A DNA stretch of 64,000 nucleotides. It comes from Clostridia bacterium. Its GTDB lineage: Bacteria > Bacillota > Clostridia > Christensenellales > CAG-138. The stretch's first letter is position 1, and each line of letters begins with the position of its first letter. Below, piece after piece: positions 8,490 to 15,982 of this stretch. A program made the position numbers and the translations under genes. The DNA lies in contig JAFWOT010000009.1 in the NCBI GenBank assembly GCA_017509785.1, positions 25,841-89,840 on the forward strand. Direction: 5' to 3'. The notes beneath the pieces were generated by a model. The model searched no databases. It was given only the letters and a program-made list of their open reading frames with translations, and was not told the DNA's origin.

Positions 8490-9746
8490 ATGAACTGCCC
8501 GGGCTGCGGGCGTGCGATAACGCCCGAAAGAGACGAAGCATACTGCCCTTACTGCGGCTCCGCCATCGGCGGCAGGCGCGTGAGGGGCTGGTTCAGGGCG
8601 GCTGTTCTCGGCCTCGTTACGATGATACTCGTTTCGGGGCTTCTTTTCGGCGTCGGAGCGCTTGCCGCAAAATACGTCGGCAGGGCGGGATCGGTCTCCG
8701 GCGAGGTGAGCCGCGTCTCCCTGTCTCTTGCGGAGCATGAGGGCCTCCTTTACCCCGGCGATACCGCGAAGCTCGCGATGGAGTTCTACCCCGAGGTTCG
8801 CCGCGCGCCGGAGCTTTCGTGGAGCTCCTCGGATGAATCCGTCGCCGTGATAGACGAGACGGGTCTCGTCAGCATACTCTCCGAGGGCGAGGCGGAGATA
8901 ACCGTCGTCCTCTCGAACGGGGTCAGCGCAAGCCTCCCCGTGAAGGCGCAGAAAAAGCCCGAACTGCTCACACTCGGAGAGACCGGGCTCATTATCAAAA
9001 AGGGCGAAACGCGCGTGCTCGAGGCGGTCGCCGCGCCGAGCGGCTCCGCTTACGGCAGCATCGAATGGAAGAGCTCCAATACGAAGGTACTCACGGTCGA
9101 CGGCAACGGCATTATAAAGGGCGTCTCCCGCGGGCGGGCGCGCGTCACGGCAAAGCTCGACTGCGGCGTCGAGGCGGAGACGGAGGTGTTCGTCTACGAA
9201 TACGGGTTCGACGTGCTTGCCGATCTCATAGCCTCCACCGGCGAATTCGACAGCGAAGCCGAGTGCTTCTTCCGCGTGCTCGATCACGAGCAGGAGACCA
9301 ACGAGGACGGCCTCCTCATCCACCGCTATACCGAGCTCATCTATTTCCCGGATGAGGACGCGATATCCGTCTGCTGCGATATCTACGACGACGACGTCAC
9401 CATGTATTATGAGACCTGCGCCGATATCTACCGCGACGAGCGCTACAACGCATACATATCCTTCCAATGTGCGATGGATACCGCCGGCCTCACCTCGCAC
9501 ATGACCCCGCTTTCCTCCGGCACATATATGGAGGCCGAGGGCGGGGGCGGGTTCTATCTGCCCAACTACACGCCCGGCTGCAGCGCGGTGTTCCATTGGT
9601 ACGACGGGGACTCGACCTTCCGCGAGACGGCGCAGCAGATCTCCGATGAGATGCTCGGGTATTCGATGCTGAAGCTGAAGGAGAAGTGGCCGGAGCTCGG
9701 TCTCCCCTTCACCTATGCCGAGATACTGAATCTCGACAGCCTATAA
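8490..9746 (+). CDS. zinc-ribbon membrane protein with two BIG2 Ig-like domains
   Basis: 418 residues. An N-terminal zinc ribbon (CPGCGRAI and CPYCGSAI, residues 3-27) faces the cytosol, one membrane segment follows at about 35-60, and two bacterial Ig-like group 2 domains face outward (about 75-150, and about 155-235 with SSNTKVLTVDGNGIIKGVSRGRARVTA). The C-terminal about 180 residues are acidic, aromatic and unrecognised. Probably a membrane-anchored sensor or surface protein; no catalytic motif seen. It follows the cytidylate-kinase-like gene directly and is probably co-transcribed. Confidence 0.78.
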   Translation: MNCPGCGRAITPERDEAYCPYCGSAIGGRRVRGWFRAAVLGLVTMILVSGLLFGVGALAAKYVGRAGSVSGEVSRVSLSLAEHEGLLYPGDTAKLAMEFYPEVRRAPELSWSSSDESVAVIDETGLVSILSEGEAEITVVLSNGVSASLPVKAQKKPELLTLGETGLIIKKGETRVLEAVAAPSGSAYGSIEWKSSNTKVLTVDGNGIIKGVSRGRARVTAKLDCGVEAETEVFVYEYGFDVLADLIASTGEFDSEAECFFRVLDHEQETNEDGLLIHRYTELIYFPDEDAISVCCDIYDDDVTMYYETCADIYRDERYNAYISFQCAMDTAGLTSHMTPLSSGTYMEAEGGGGFYLPNYTPGCSAVFHWYDGDSTFRETAQQISDEMLGYSMLKLKEKWPELGLPFTYAEILNLDSL

Positions 9747-9772
9747 AAAAACGGCGGGGGAGCCCTGCCGTT
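9744..9772 (-). terminator. terminator between convergent genes
   Basis: Hairpin AACGGC (9750-9755) with GCCGTT (9767-9772) plus an inner GGG/CCC pairing. On the minus strand it runs into seven T. It ends the glycosylase transcript, whose stop codon overlaps the stem. Confidence 0.75.
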
Positions 9773-10262
9773 AAATATCCAATATCACACGCCATGCCTC
9801 GACGAGCCCGCCGAGGCTTTTTTGCGCGTTGGCGGGGGATGTGGAGGGCAGGCACTCCGCGTGCACGTTCGTCAGCGGGAACACGTACTTTTCGTAGCAG
9901 GCGTGAGAGGCCTTCCCGTTGCAGAACACGCGCCGTATCGGGTACTTTGCGAAGAGCCCCGCAATATCGTTCGGGACGGCGTCCCGGATGGATGCGTCGG
10001 ATGAGCCGACTATCGTGCACGAGGCTATGCTGTCCCACAGGGCGATCCGATGCTCCGAAAGAAAGCGCCGCTTCCCCTCGATATCGGGGGGAACGGCGCA
10101 TCCGTAAAGGCATTCAAGCACCTTCCAGAACCGGTTGCGCGCGTGCCCGTAGTAGAACCCCGCCTCGCGGGAGGCGGCGGAAGGGAACGAACCGAGTATC
10201 AGCACGCGTGAATCCTCATCGCATACCGGTGGGAAGGGGTGGATATGCTCCTCTCTCTTCAT
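9771..10262 (-). CDS. uracil-DNA-glycosylase superfamily protein (probable deoxyinosine glycosylase)
   Basis: 163 residues of the UDG fold, resembling family 6 hypoxanthine-DNA glycosylases, which remove deaminated adenine from DNA. Motif 1 region: RVLILGSFPSAASREAGFYY followed by HARNRFWK. The central region has ALWDSIASC, and RRVFCNGKAS lies near 112. The C-terminal motif is CLPSTSPAN. The ATG overlaps the stop of the RCC1-dockerin gene in ATGA form, so a DNA-repair enzyme is translationally coupled to a secreted protein, mirroring the LRR-dockerin/rRNA methyltransferase pair. Confidence 0.82.
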   Translation of the reverse strand: MKREEHIHPFPPVCDEDSRVLILGSFPSAASREAGFYYGHARNRFWKVLECLYGCAVPPDIEGKRRFLSEHRIALWDSIASCTIVGSSDASIRDAVPNDIAGLFAKYPIRRVFCNGKASHACYEKYVFPLTNVHAECLPSTSPANAQKSLGGLVEAWRVILDI

Positions 10263-11611
10263 TTGCTGAATATGAGCTGGTAAACGGCGGAGATGTCGGA
10301 GGCGTCGACTCTGCCGTTGCCGCTCGCCTCGGCGTTTATGAGGCCCTGCTCAGTGAGGGTGGCCTTGCCGAGCAGATATGCGGAGAGCGCGGAAACGTCC
10401 GCCATGTCGACAACGCCGTCGCAGTTGACGTCGCCGAGCAGGCCGGTATCGTCATCGCCGTTGAATATCCACACGTCGATGGGCGTGAGCTCGGGGACGG
10501 AGCCCGCGGTCGAGCCCGTGCCGAGCTGACCGTGGTTGTTCTGACCCGCGACGAGTATCTGACCGTTCTCGCCGAGGACCATGGTCGCGTAGTAGCCGCA
10601 GTTGACAGCAAGGTAGGTGCCGGCGGTCTGAACGAAGGAGGAGTTCGCCTCCGAATAGCCGGAGTTAGTCCCGCTGCCGAACTGACCGCGCCAGTTGTTC
10701 CCGCAGAACCAGAGCGTGCCGTCCGTCTTGATGACGGCGGTGTGGAACATGCCCGCGCTGACCTGCGCGGCGCCCGTCATCACCTGCACGGGGGTCTTGG
10801 TCGTGGTGGTGTTCCCGCGGCCGAGCTGACCGTAGGTGTTGGAGCCCCATGCCCAAAGGGTGTTGTCGTTCTTTATCGCCATTACGTGATCGCCCATGCA
10901 GCTGACGGTGTACACGTTCGTGAGCACCTGCACGGGGGTCTTGCAGTCGGTGGTGGAATTGTTGCCGACCTGACCGTAGGAGTTGAATCCCCATACCCAG
11001 AGCGTGCCGTCCGTCTTTACCGCGGCGGTGAGACAGTCGCCCGCGGCGGCGTAGGAAACGTCGGTGAGTATCTGCTTCGGGGTGTAGGAGTTGTTGGTCG
11101 TGTTGTCGCCGAGCTGACCGTGCGCGTTCTCACCGTATACCCAGAGGGTGTTGTCGTACTTAACGAAAACGATGTGGTTCATGCCCATGGCGGCCGAGCG
11201 CACGTTCGAAGCCAGCAGATAGGGCTCGGTATAGACGTAGGGGGTGGGCATATCGGAGCTTCCGCCGATGCCGAACCAGATCTCGCCTATGAGATAGAGG
11301 TTATCGTTCGTGTCTATGAACATGGTCGTCTTGGAATTGGCGTACACGGCGCGCACGCCCTCGCCCCAGTTATAGGGGGTGAGCGTGTCGGAGGAAGAGG
11401 TTATTCCGTTGCCGACGGCTCCGTCGTAATTGAAGCCCCAGGCGTAGCCGAGCCCCGTGGGCTGGATCGCAGCCGCGTGAGTGACGCCGAGATCAAAGCT
11501 CGCCAACTCGTGGGAGAGCGATACCGAGGCCGTGCTTATCTCCGCCATTACGCCGAGCGCGGGCGTCAGCGCGAGTGCAAGAGCAACCAAAAGGGATACG
11601 ATTCTTTTCAT
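10259..11611 (-). CDS. secreted RCC1-repeat protein with dockerin
   Basis: The signal peptide (about 1-23) is followed by about six RCC1/BNR-type beta-propeller blades (about 35-375; pattern A-I-K-x-D-G-T-L-W-x-W-G-x-N-x-x-G-Q-L-G, e.g. DNTLWAWGSNTYGQLG) and a C-terminal dockerin (LLGDVNCDGVVDMADVSALS, then GNGRVDASDISAVYQL). The propeller is a probable protein- or glycan-binding module. It has its own promoter (11641-11669). The stop overlaps the ATG of the glycosylase gene. Confidence 0.88.
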   Translation of the reverse strand: MKRIVSLLVALALALTPALGVMAEISTASVSLSHELASFDLGVTHAAAIQPTGLGYAWGFNYDGAVGNGITSSSDTLTPYNWGEGVRAVYANSKTTMFIDTNDNLYLIGEIWFGIGGSSDMPTPYVYTEPYLLASNVRSAAMGMNHIVFVKYDNTLWVYGENAHGQLGDNTTNNSYTPKQILTDVSYAAAGDCLTAAVKTDGTLWVWGFNSYGQVGNNSTTDCKTPVQVLTNVYTVSCMGDHVMAIKNDNTLWAWGSNTYGQLGRGNTTTTKTPVQVMTGAAQVSAGMFHTAVIKTDGTLWFCGNNWRGQFGSGTNSGYSEANSSFVQTAGTYLAVNCGYYATMVLGENGQILVAGQNNHGQLGTGSTAGSVPELTPIDVWIFNGDDDTGLLGDVNCDGVVDMADVSALSAYLLGKATLTEQGLINAEASGNGRVDASDISAVYQLIFSK

Positions 11612-11640
11612 GGATCTGCCTCCAAAATGATATTAAGAGA

Positions 11641-11669
11641 ATTATATCACTTTTTTTGCCTATGCACAA
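11641..11669 (-). promoter_or_regulatory. sigma-A promoter of the RCC1-dockerin gene
   Basis: Minus strand TTGTGC (11669-11664), a 17-base spacer, TATAAT (11646-11641). Confidence 0.65.
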
Positions 11670-11691
11670 TATGCCGAGGGACTTTTTTTGA

Positions 11692-11727
11692 AGGAAGGGG
11701 CGGGCGAAAAAACCACGCGCCCCTTCC
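11692..11727. terminator. hairpin downstream of the DUF11 gene
   Basis: GGAAGGGGCG pairs with CGCCCCTTCC across a 15-base loop. It lies after the DUF11 stop (11759) and before the RCC1-dockerin promoter. There is no clean T run, so termination is only probable. Confidence 0.45.
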
Positions 11728-11758
11728 GTGAAATGGCTGAAACGCGCCTTCATTCGTT

Positions 11759-12622
11759 TCAGTTCATGCCCTGCACCGTGCCGGAAACGGTCAGCGAAGC
11801 GCTCCCCGGCTTGACGCCGACGGAGCCGTCCGCGTTGTGAGTGAATACCGCGGCCGGTACGGTGATAACTCCGGATACCGTCGCGAATTCACCCGTCAGC
11901 TCGTCGTAGGTGTAGCCTGTCGGCGCAGAAAGAGGAGCGCCGTCGAGCTTTACCGAAAGCCCCGAGAGTATCGGCGAGAAAGCGTCGCTGAGCACGAGCT
12001 CCGCGTCCGCTCCCGCTGCCGTGCAGCCGGAGTTCTCTATCGTGAAGGTGTAGGTGAGGGAGCCGTTCTCCATCACGGTCAGAGGGCTCATCGCCTTCGT
12101 CACGCTGAGTTCGGGCTCGTTCGAAACGCCCAGCGTTTCGGATCCCGTGACAGGACTGCCGACGTTGGGGCTCTCGGCGGTCGCCGTGTTCGTAATGGAG
12201 GAGCCCGCCTCCAGCGGCGCGAAGCGGTTGATCTCCGCCTCGTAGATGACGAGCGCGTTCCCCTTGGCGGGGACGGTTATCCCCGAGAAAACGAGCGTGT
12301 CCCCCGCTGTGACCGAGGGAGCGCCCATCGGGACGCCGTCCTCAAAGAGAGCGGCGCTCCCCGCGATATAGGTGAGCGGCGTTACGCTCACGCCCTCCGT
12401 GCTGAACGCGCCGAGGTCGTCCGTCAGTGTGAGATCGGTTATATCCGAATCCCCCGAGTTTATGAGGCTTATCGCATAGGTGACGGTATCGCCCGCCGCG
12501 TATGAGCCGGCCAGAGCGGTCTTCGTGACGGAAAGCGCCCCGAGGAGCTCTCCCGTCACCGTGTTCGAGGCGGCTGTCCCGCCGTTATATGAAAGCATGG
12601 CCCGATTCGTAAATACTGCCAT
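11759..12622 (-). CDS. DUF11-repeat protein without signal peptide
   Basis: 287 residues, almost entirely two DUF11-type beta-sandwich repeats (about 28-160 and 165-285; LSVTKTALAGSYAAGDTVTY and LSVTKAMSPLTVMENGSLTY). An N-terminal motif MAVFTNRAMLSYNGG precedes them. DUF11 repeats normally occur in cell-surface proteins, yet there is no signal peptide, membrane segment or sorting signal. It may be displayed by an unknown route or have an intracellular role. AAGGAGGA lies ahead of the ATG. Monocistronic, as far as visible. Confidence 0.75.
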   Translation of the reverse strand: MAVFTNRAMLSYNGGTAASNTVTGELLGALSVTKTALAGSYAAGDTVTYAISLINSGDSDITDLTLTDDLGAFSTEGVSVTPLTYIAGSAALFEDGVPMGAPSVTAGDTLVFSGITVPAKGNALVIYEAEINRFAPLEAGSSITNTATAESPNVGSPVTGSETLGVSNEPELSVTKAMSPLTVMENGSLTYTFTIENSGCTAAGADAELVLSDAFSPILSGLSVKLDGAPLSAPTGYTYDELTGEFATVSGVITVPAAVFTHNADGSVGVKPGSASLTVSGTVQGMN

Positions 12623-12733
12623 AGTGTCCTCCTTGAAATTATTGGGGTGTTCCCTGTGTACAATATGAAAAAACCGGCTCGGGCGTGAAGACTCGGGACG
12701 GCGGATTATATATCATTTTGACACATTTTCCGT

Positions 12734-12762
12734 TTGATTTCGACCCTGCCGTATGCTATAAT
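12734..12762 (+). promoter_or_regulatory. sigma-A promoter of tRNA-Leu
   Basis: TTGATT, a 17-base spacer and TATAAT, ending 12 bases before the tRNA. Confidence 0.75.
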
Positions 12763-12774
12763 AACGCGTAAGCT

Positions 12775-12861
12775 GCCGGTGTGATGGAATTGGCAGACGT
12801 GACGGACTCAAAATCCGTTGGTAGCAATACCGTGTGGGTTCGAGTCCCACCACCGGCACCA
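12775..12861 (+). tRNA. tRNA-Leu (anticodon CAA)
   Basis: 87 bases with encoded CCA. Acceptor stem GCCGGTG pairs with CACCGGC; anticodon stem ACGGA/TCCGT encloses CTCAAAA, giving CAA; there is a long variable arm typical of class II tRNA-Leu, and a T arm with GTTCGAGTC. The encoded CCA (12859-12861) is also the first part of the following terminator stem. Confidence 0.95.
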
Positions 12862-12900
12862 TACCTTATGGGGTCACCGACCCCATAAGGTATGGTCTTT
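12859..12900 (+). terminator. tRNA-Leu terminator
   Basis: A perfect 17-base stem (12859-12875 with 12879-12895, loop ACC) is followed by TCTTTT. The stem starts within the CCA end of the tRNA. Confidence 0.85.
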
Positions 12901-12908
12901 TATTGGTA

Positions 12909-13026
12909 GGGACTCGAAGGGTCGTTAAGAAAACGCGAAGCGTTTTTAGACCCCGGGATTTCGTCACGGCCGAAATTGCGCGGCACGGAGTGCAAGCAAT
13001 GAGAGCCATGTGCGAAATCGAGTCCC
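12909..13026 (+). repeat. tRNA-associated repeat unit A
   Basis: A 118-base unit with 9-base terminal inverted repeats GGGACTCGA...TCGAGTCCC. It contains a short hairpin AAAACGC-GAA-GCGTTTT. Its right end continues into a second copy of the tRNA-Leu 3' end: 18 bases (13018-13035) are identical to tRNA positions 12840-12857. About 45 bases of its left part recur in unit B. No credible gene lies in it. Confidence 0.75.
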
Positions 13027-13048
13027 ACCACCGGCGACGGCAGAGAGA

Positions 13049-13167
13049 GACTCGAAGGGTCGTTAAGAAAACGCGAAGCGTTTTTAGGCCCCGGGGATTT
13101 GATCCCGGCACTTTTTGAGCAGTTCGGAGAACAAGCAAAAACGTGCAATAGGGTCAAATCGAGTCCC
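13049..13167 (+). repeat. tRNA-associated repeat unit B
   Basis: Second copy: GACTCGAAGGGTCGTTAAGA and the same AAAACGC hairpin repeat unit A almost exactly. The right half is diverged but keeps AAGCAA..GTGC and ends TCGAGTCCC (13159-13167), followed by GCCACC, again like the tRNA T arm. Looks like a tandem insertion of the same small element. Confidence 0.7.
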
Positions 13168-13240
13168 GCCACCCATGAACGCAGTTAAGTCACCGACCCG
13201 ATAATCATGCACCCACTCCGAATCCGAAAGGCAGGAACCA

Positions 13241-14722
13241 ATGAAAACAGGCTTTGACAACGACCGGTACATTAGGATGCAGTCCCGCAACATACTCGAG
13301 AGGATCGAGCGCTTCGGCGATAAGCTCTATCTCGAGTTCGGAGGGAAGCTTTTCGACGACTATCACGCGGCGCGCGTCGTGCCCGGCTTCAAGCCCGATA
13401 CGAAGATAAACATGCTCCTTGAATTGAAGGACAGCGCCGAGATAATCCTCGCCATCCACGCGGGGGATATCGAGCGCAACAAGATAAGGAGCGACATCGA
13501 CATCGCCTATGACCGCGAGGTCTTAAGGCTCATCGACGCCTTCCGCGCAAGGGGGCTGCTCGTTTCCGGCGTCGTTATAACGAGATACCGCGAGGGGCAT
13601 TCCGCGGTCGACGGCTTCATCGGCAGGCTGGAGCGTCTCGGCGTGCGCGTTTACCGCCACTACCCGATAGAGGGCTACCCCAAGAACCCCAAGCTCATAA
13701 TCAGCGAGGAGGGCTTCGGCAGGAACGATTTTATCGAGACGACCCGTCCTCTCGTCGTCGTGACGGCTCCCGGTCCCGGCTCGGGCAAGCTCGCCGTCTG
13801 CCTCTCCCAGGTATATCAGGAGTACCGCCGCGGAGTGAGGGCGGGCTACGCCAAGTTCGAGACATTCCCCGTCTGGAACCTTCCTCTCACGCATCCCGTA
13901 AATCTCGCGTATGAAGCCGCCACGATCGACCTCGACGACCTCAACATGATCGACCCCTTCCATCTTGAGGCCTACGGGGTCTCCACGGTCAACTACAACC
14001 GCGACGTCGAGTCCTTCCCCGTGCTCAACGCGATGTTCACGCACATATACGGCGAGTCGCCATATAAATCCCCGACGGACATGGGCGTCAATATGATAGG
14101 CAGCTGCATCACGGACGACGAGGTCGTCTGCGCCGCCGCCCGGCAGGAGATAATCCGCCGCTACTATCAGACCGCCTGCGCATTCAAAAGGGGCAGGGCG
14201 GATATGGACATGGTCTATAAGGCCGAGCTCATAATGGACCGCGCCGGCATCAGTGTTGACGACCGTCCCGTCGTTGCCGCGGCTCTAAAGAGGGCGGAGG
14301 AGACGGGCGACGCCGCTATGGCGATAGAGCTCCCCGACGGCAGCATGATAACCGGCAAGACGGGCTCCTTTATGGGCCCCGCCGCGGGCGCGCTCGTCAA
14401 CGCGCTGAAGGCCCTCGCCGGCATTAATAAGGATATCGATCTCATCTCGCCAATAATCCTCGAGCCCATCAGGAAACTGAAGACCGATCATTTCGGCAGC
14501 GAGAACCCGCTCCTTCATTCGGACGAGGTGCTCTACGCGCTCTCCATCTGCGCCGCCACCAACCCCACTGCGGAGCTTGCCATGAAGCAGATACCCCGGC
14601 TCCGCGGCTGCGAGGCGCATTCCTCCGTAATGCTCACCCCCGCCGATAATTCCGTCTACCGCAAGCTCGGCCTCAACTGCACGAGCGAGCCGATAAGGCA
14701 TGGCAACAGGGTTTACGTATAA
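13241..14722 (+). CDS. DUF1846 (UPF0371) family protein
   Basis: 493 residues, matching the usual length of this conserved but poorly characterised cytosolic family. Features: KTGFDNDRYIRMQSRNILER at the start, YLEFGGKLFDDYHAARVVPG near 40, VVVTAPGPGSGKLAVCLSQ near 170 (nucleotide-binding-like loop), and SCITDDEVVCAAARQEIIRR near 290. The GPGSGK loop suggests nucleotide use, but the reaction is unknown. The gene follows the tRNA-linked repeats and ends at a clear terminator. Confidence 0.85.
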   Translation: MKTGFDNDRYIRMQSRNILERIERFGDKLYLEFGGKLFDDYHAARVVPGFKPDTKINMLLELKDSAEIILAIHAGDIERNKIRSDIDIAYDREVLRLIDAFRARGLLVSGVVITRYREGHSAVDGFIGRLERLGVRVYRHYPIEGYPKNPKLIISEEGFGRNDFIETTRPLVVVTAPGPGSGKLAVCLSQVYQEYRRGVRAGYAKFETFPVWNLPLTHPVNLAYEAATIDLDDLNMIDPFHLEAYGVSTVNYNRDVESFPVLNAMFTHIYGESPYKSPTDMGVNMIGSCITDDEVVCAAARQEIIRRYYQTACAFKRGRADMDMVYKAELIMDRAGISVDDRPVVAAALKRAEETGDAAMAIELPDGSMITGKTGSFMGPAAGALVNALKALAGINKDIDLISPIILEPIRKLKTDHFGSENPLLHSDEVLYALSICAATNPTAELAMKQIPRLRGCEAHSSVMLTPADNSVYRKLGLNCTSEPIRHGNRVYV

Positions 14723-14744
14723 GCTGAAAAGCACAAATCAAAGG

Positions 14745-14776
14745 AGCCTCCGTCTGCTTTTTCGGAGGCTTTCGGT
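14745..14776 (+). terminator. terminator of the DUF1846 gene
   Basis: AGCCTCCG (14745-14752) pairs with CGGAGGCT (14763-14770), followed by TTCGGTTTATTT. Confidence 0.75.
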
Positions 14777-14814
14777 TTATTTGCGAAGAGTTCTGAGTTC
14801 CGAGAGGAGCGGCC

Positions 14815-14916
14815 GATACAAAGGCCTCCCTGTGTAAAGGGAGGCGCAGCCGCAGGCGGGAGGGATCGTTGTGTAACGATGGTTTATGATCCCTCGGTCA
14901 ACAGCCAAACCGACGG
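14815..14916. repeat. intergenic palindromic repeat element
   Basis: Contains GCCTCCC-TGTGTAAA-GGGAGGC and a second hairpin GGGATCGTT...GATCCC. The style (short hairpins in series, ending against the 3' end of a gene) resembles REP-like palindromic elements of gut Firmicutes. Only one copy is in the window. Confidence 0.55.
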
Positions 14917-14917
14917 C

Positions 14918-15811
14918 TCAGGAGAAGTACCCTTCCCCGAGGCGTTTTTTCGCTTTGAAAAGACAGATGATGAGCATGATCTCCCGCGCGAACGTGAGGG
15001 TAAGGATGATGAACGGAACGAATGCCGGCGCGGCGCTTTCGGCGGCGAAGAGCACGACTGTCAAAGCGGAATTCAGCACCGCTGTGGAGATCACGGCTAT
15101 TCTCAGTGCGCGATCCCATTTCAGCATCTCGCCGTAGTTTTCAAAGGTGACGGAGAGGATGCGGACGCCGTTCAGGATGCAGAGATCCACAGCCATGATG
15201 AGCAGTTCGGATAAAATGGCGCTTGCGATACCTATCCCGGCAGGTCCGTTTTGCGGTAAAAGATTCCCGAGAAAACGGATGATGAACCCGGCAACGATGA
15301 GCAGCAGCGCCGTAGTGAATGACGGTTCGTTCCTCGAGGCACGGGCGAGCCCCTGCACGTACTTTACGATCGCCGCGATCGAGATCCCCGCCAGCAGTAT
15401 ATAGAACAGCTCGGCAGACCCCGTCGGATCCCTGAGGGAAGCGAAAATGAGGAAGAGCGCCTGATAGATGAGCGCGAGTATCTTTGCGGCCGCGATATCC
15501 CCGACGCCCTTGTGCGCGTCGGTATAGAACCTGCGCTCCCGCCTTCTTTCGCTGGCGGGGGAGACCCTCTCCGCCGCGCCGCCGGGAGCCGCGGGCGCGA
15601 GCCTGCGTCCCTGCAGAAGCTCCTCGCGGGTGCAGCCGAGTATATCCGAGAGCCTGTCAAGATGCTCTATCCGCATCATCGAAGACCCGGTCTCCCACTT
15701 TGAAACCGCCTTGTCGCTGACGCCCATAAGCCCGGCAAGCTCCCTTTGGGTCAGCCCCTTTTCCCTTCTCAGCTCATAGATGAAATTGCCTACGGCAAAT
15801 CGTTTTTCCAT
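14918..15811 (-). CDS. XRE-family regulator with membrane domain
   Basis: About 297 residues. Residues 5-65 are an HTH_3 DNA-binding domain (RREKGLTQRELAGLMGVSDK and AVSKWETG). After a charged linker, about 105-285 contain five or six hydrophobic helices, so the regulator is probably membrane-tethered. I choose ATG 15811 because GAGGTG lies six bases upstream; the in-frame GTG/ATG at 15820-15815 overlap that site. Such proteins often sense membrane or antibiotic stress, but the target is unknown. The palindromic repeat abuts its stop. Confidence 0.82.
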   Translation of the reverse strand: MEKRFAVGNFIYELRREKGLTQRELAGLMGVSDKAVSKWETGSSMMRIEHLDRLSDILGCTREELLQGRRLAPAAPGGAAERVSPASERRRERRFYTDAHKGVGDIAAAKILALIYQALFLIFASLRDPTGSAELFYILLAGISIAAIVKYVQGLARASRNEPSFTTALLLIVAGFIIRFLGNLLPQNGPAGIGIASAILSELLIMAVDLCILNGVRILSVTFENYGEMLKWDRALRIAVISTAVLNSALTVVLFAAESAAPAFVPFIILTLTFAREIMLIICLFKAKKRLGEGYFS

Positions 15812-15937
15812 TTGCATCACCTCGCCGAAAGCATAACATGAGGCCCCGCAAAATGCAACGATTTACGGGTAGAATTAAAGTAGAACTTTTCTACCCGACG
15901 AAAAAAACCGAGAGTTTACATGGCTTTTTGATAAAAC

Positions 15938-15966
15938 AAAGGCTCCCTTCGCGCCGGGGAGCCTTT
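15938..15966 (-). terminator. terminator of the FAD oxidoreductase gene
   Basis: AAAGGCTCCC pairs with GGGAGCCTTT; on the minus strand the stem is followed by a T-rich tract (TGTTTTATC). Confidence 0.75.
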
Positions 15967-15982
15967 CGCCGTTCACTTTGAG

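Noticed and set aside
9747..11731. Large plus-strand frame antisense to the glycosylase and RCC1-dockerin genes
   Set aside because: The opposite strand has recognisable domains, starts and terminators; the plus frame has no family features.
12834..13172. Short ORFs (such as RRVVKKTRSVFRPR-type frames) in the tRNA-linked repeats
   Set aside because: They arise from repeated non-coding DNA; same peptide twice because the DNA is duplicated; no RBS.
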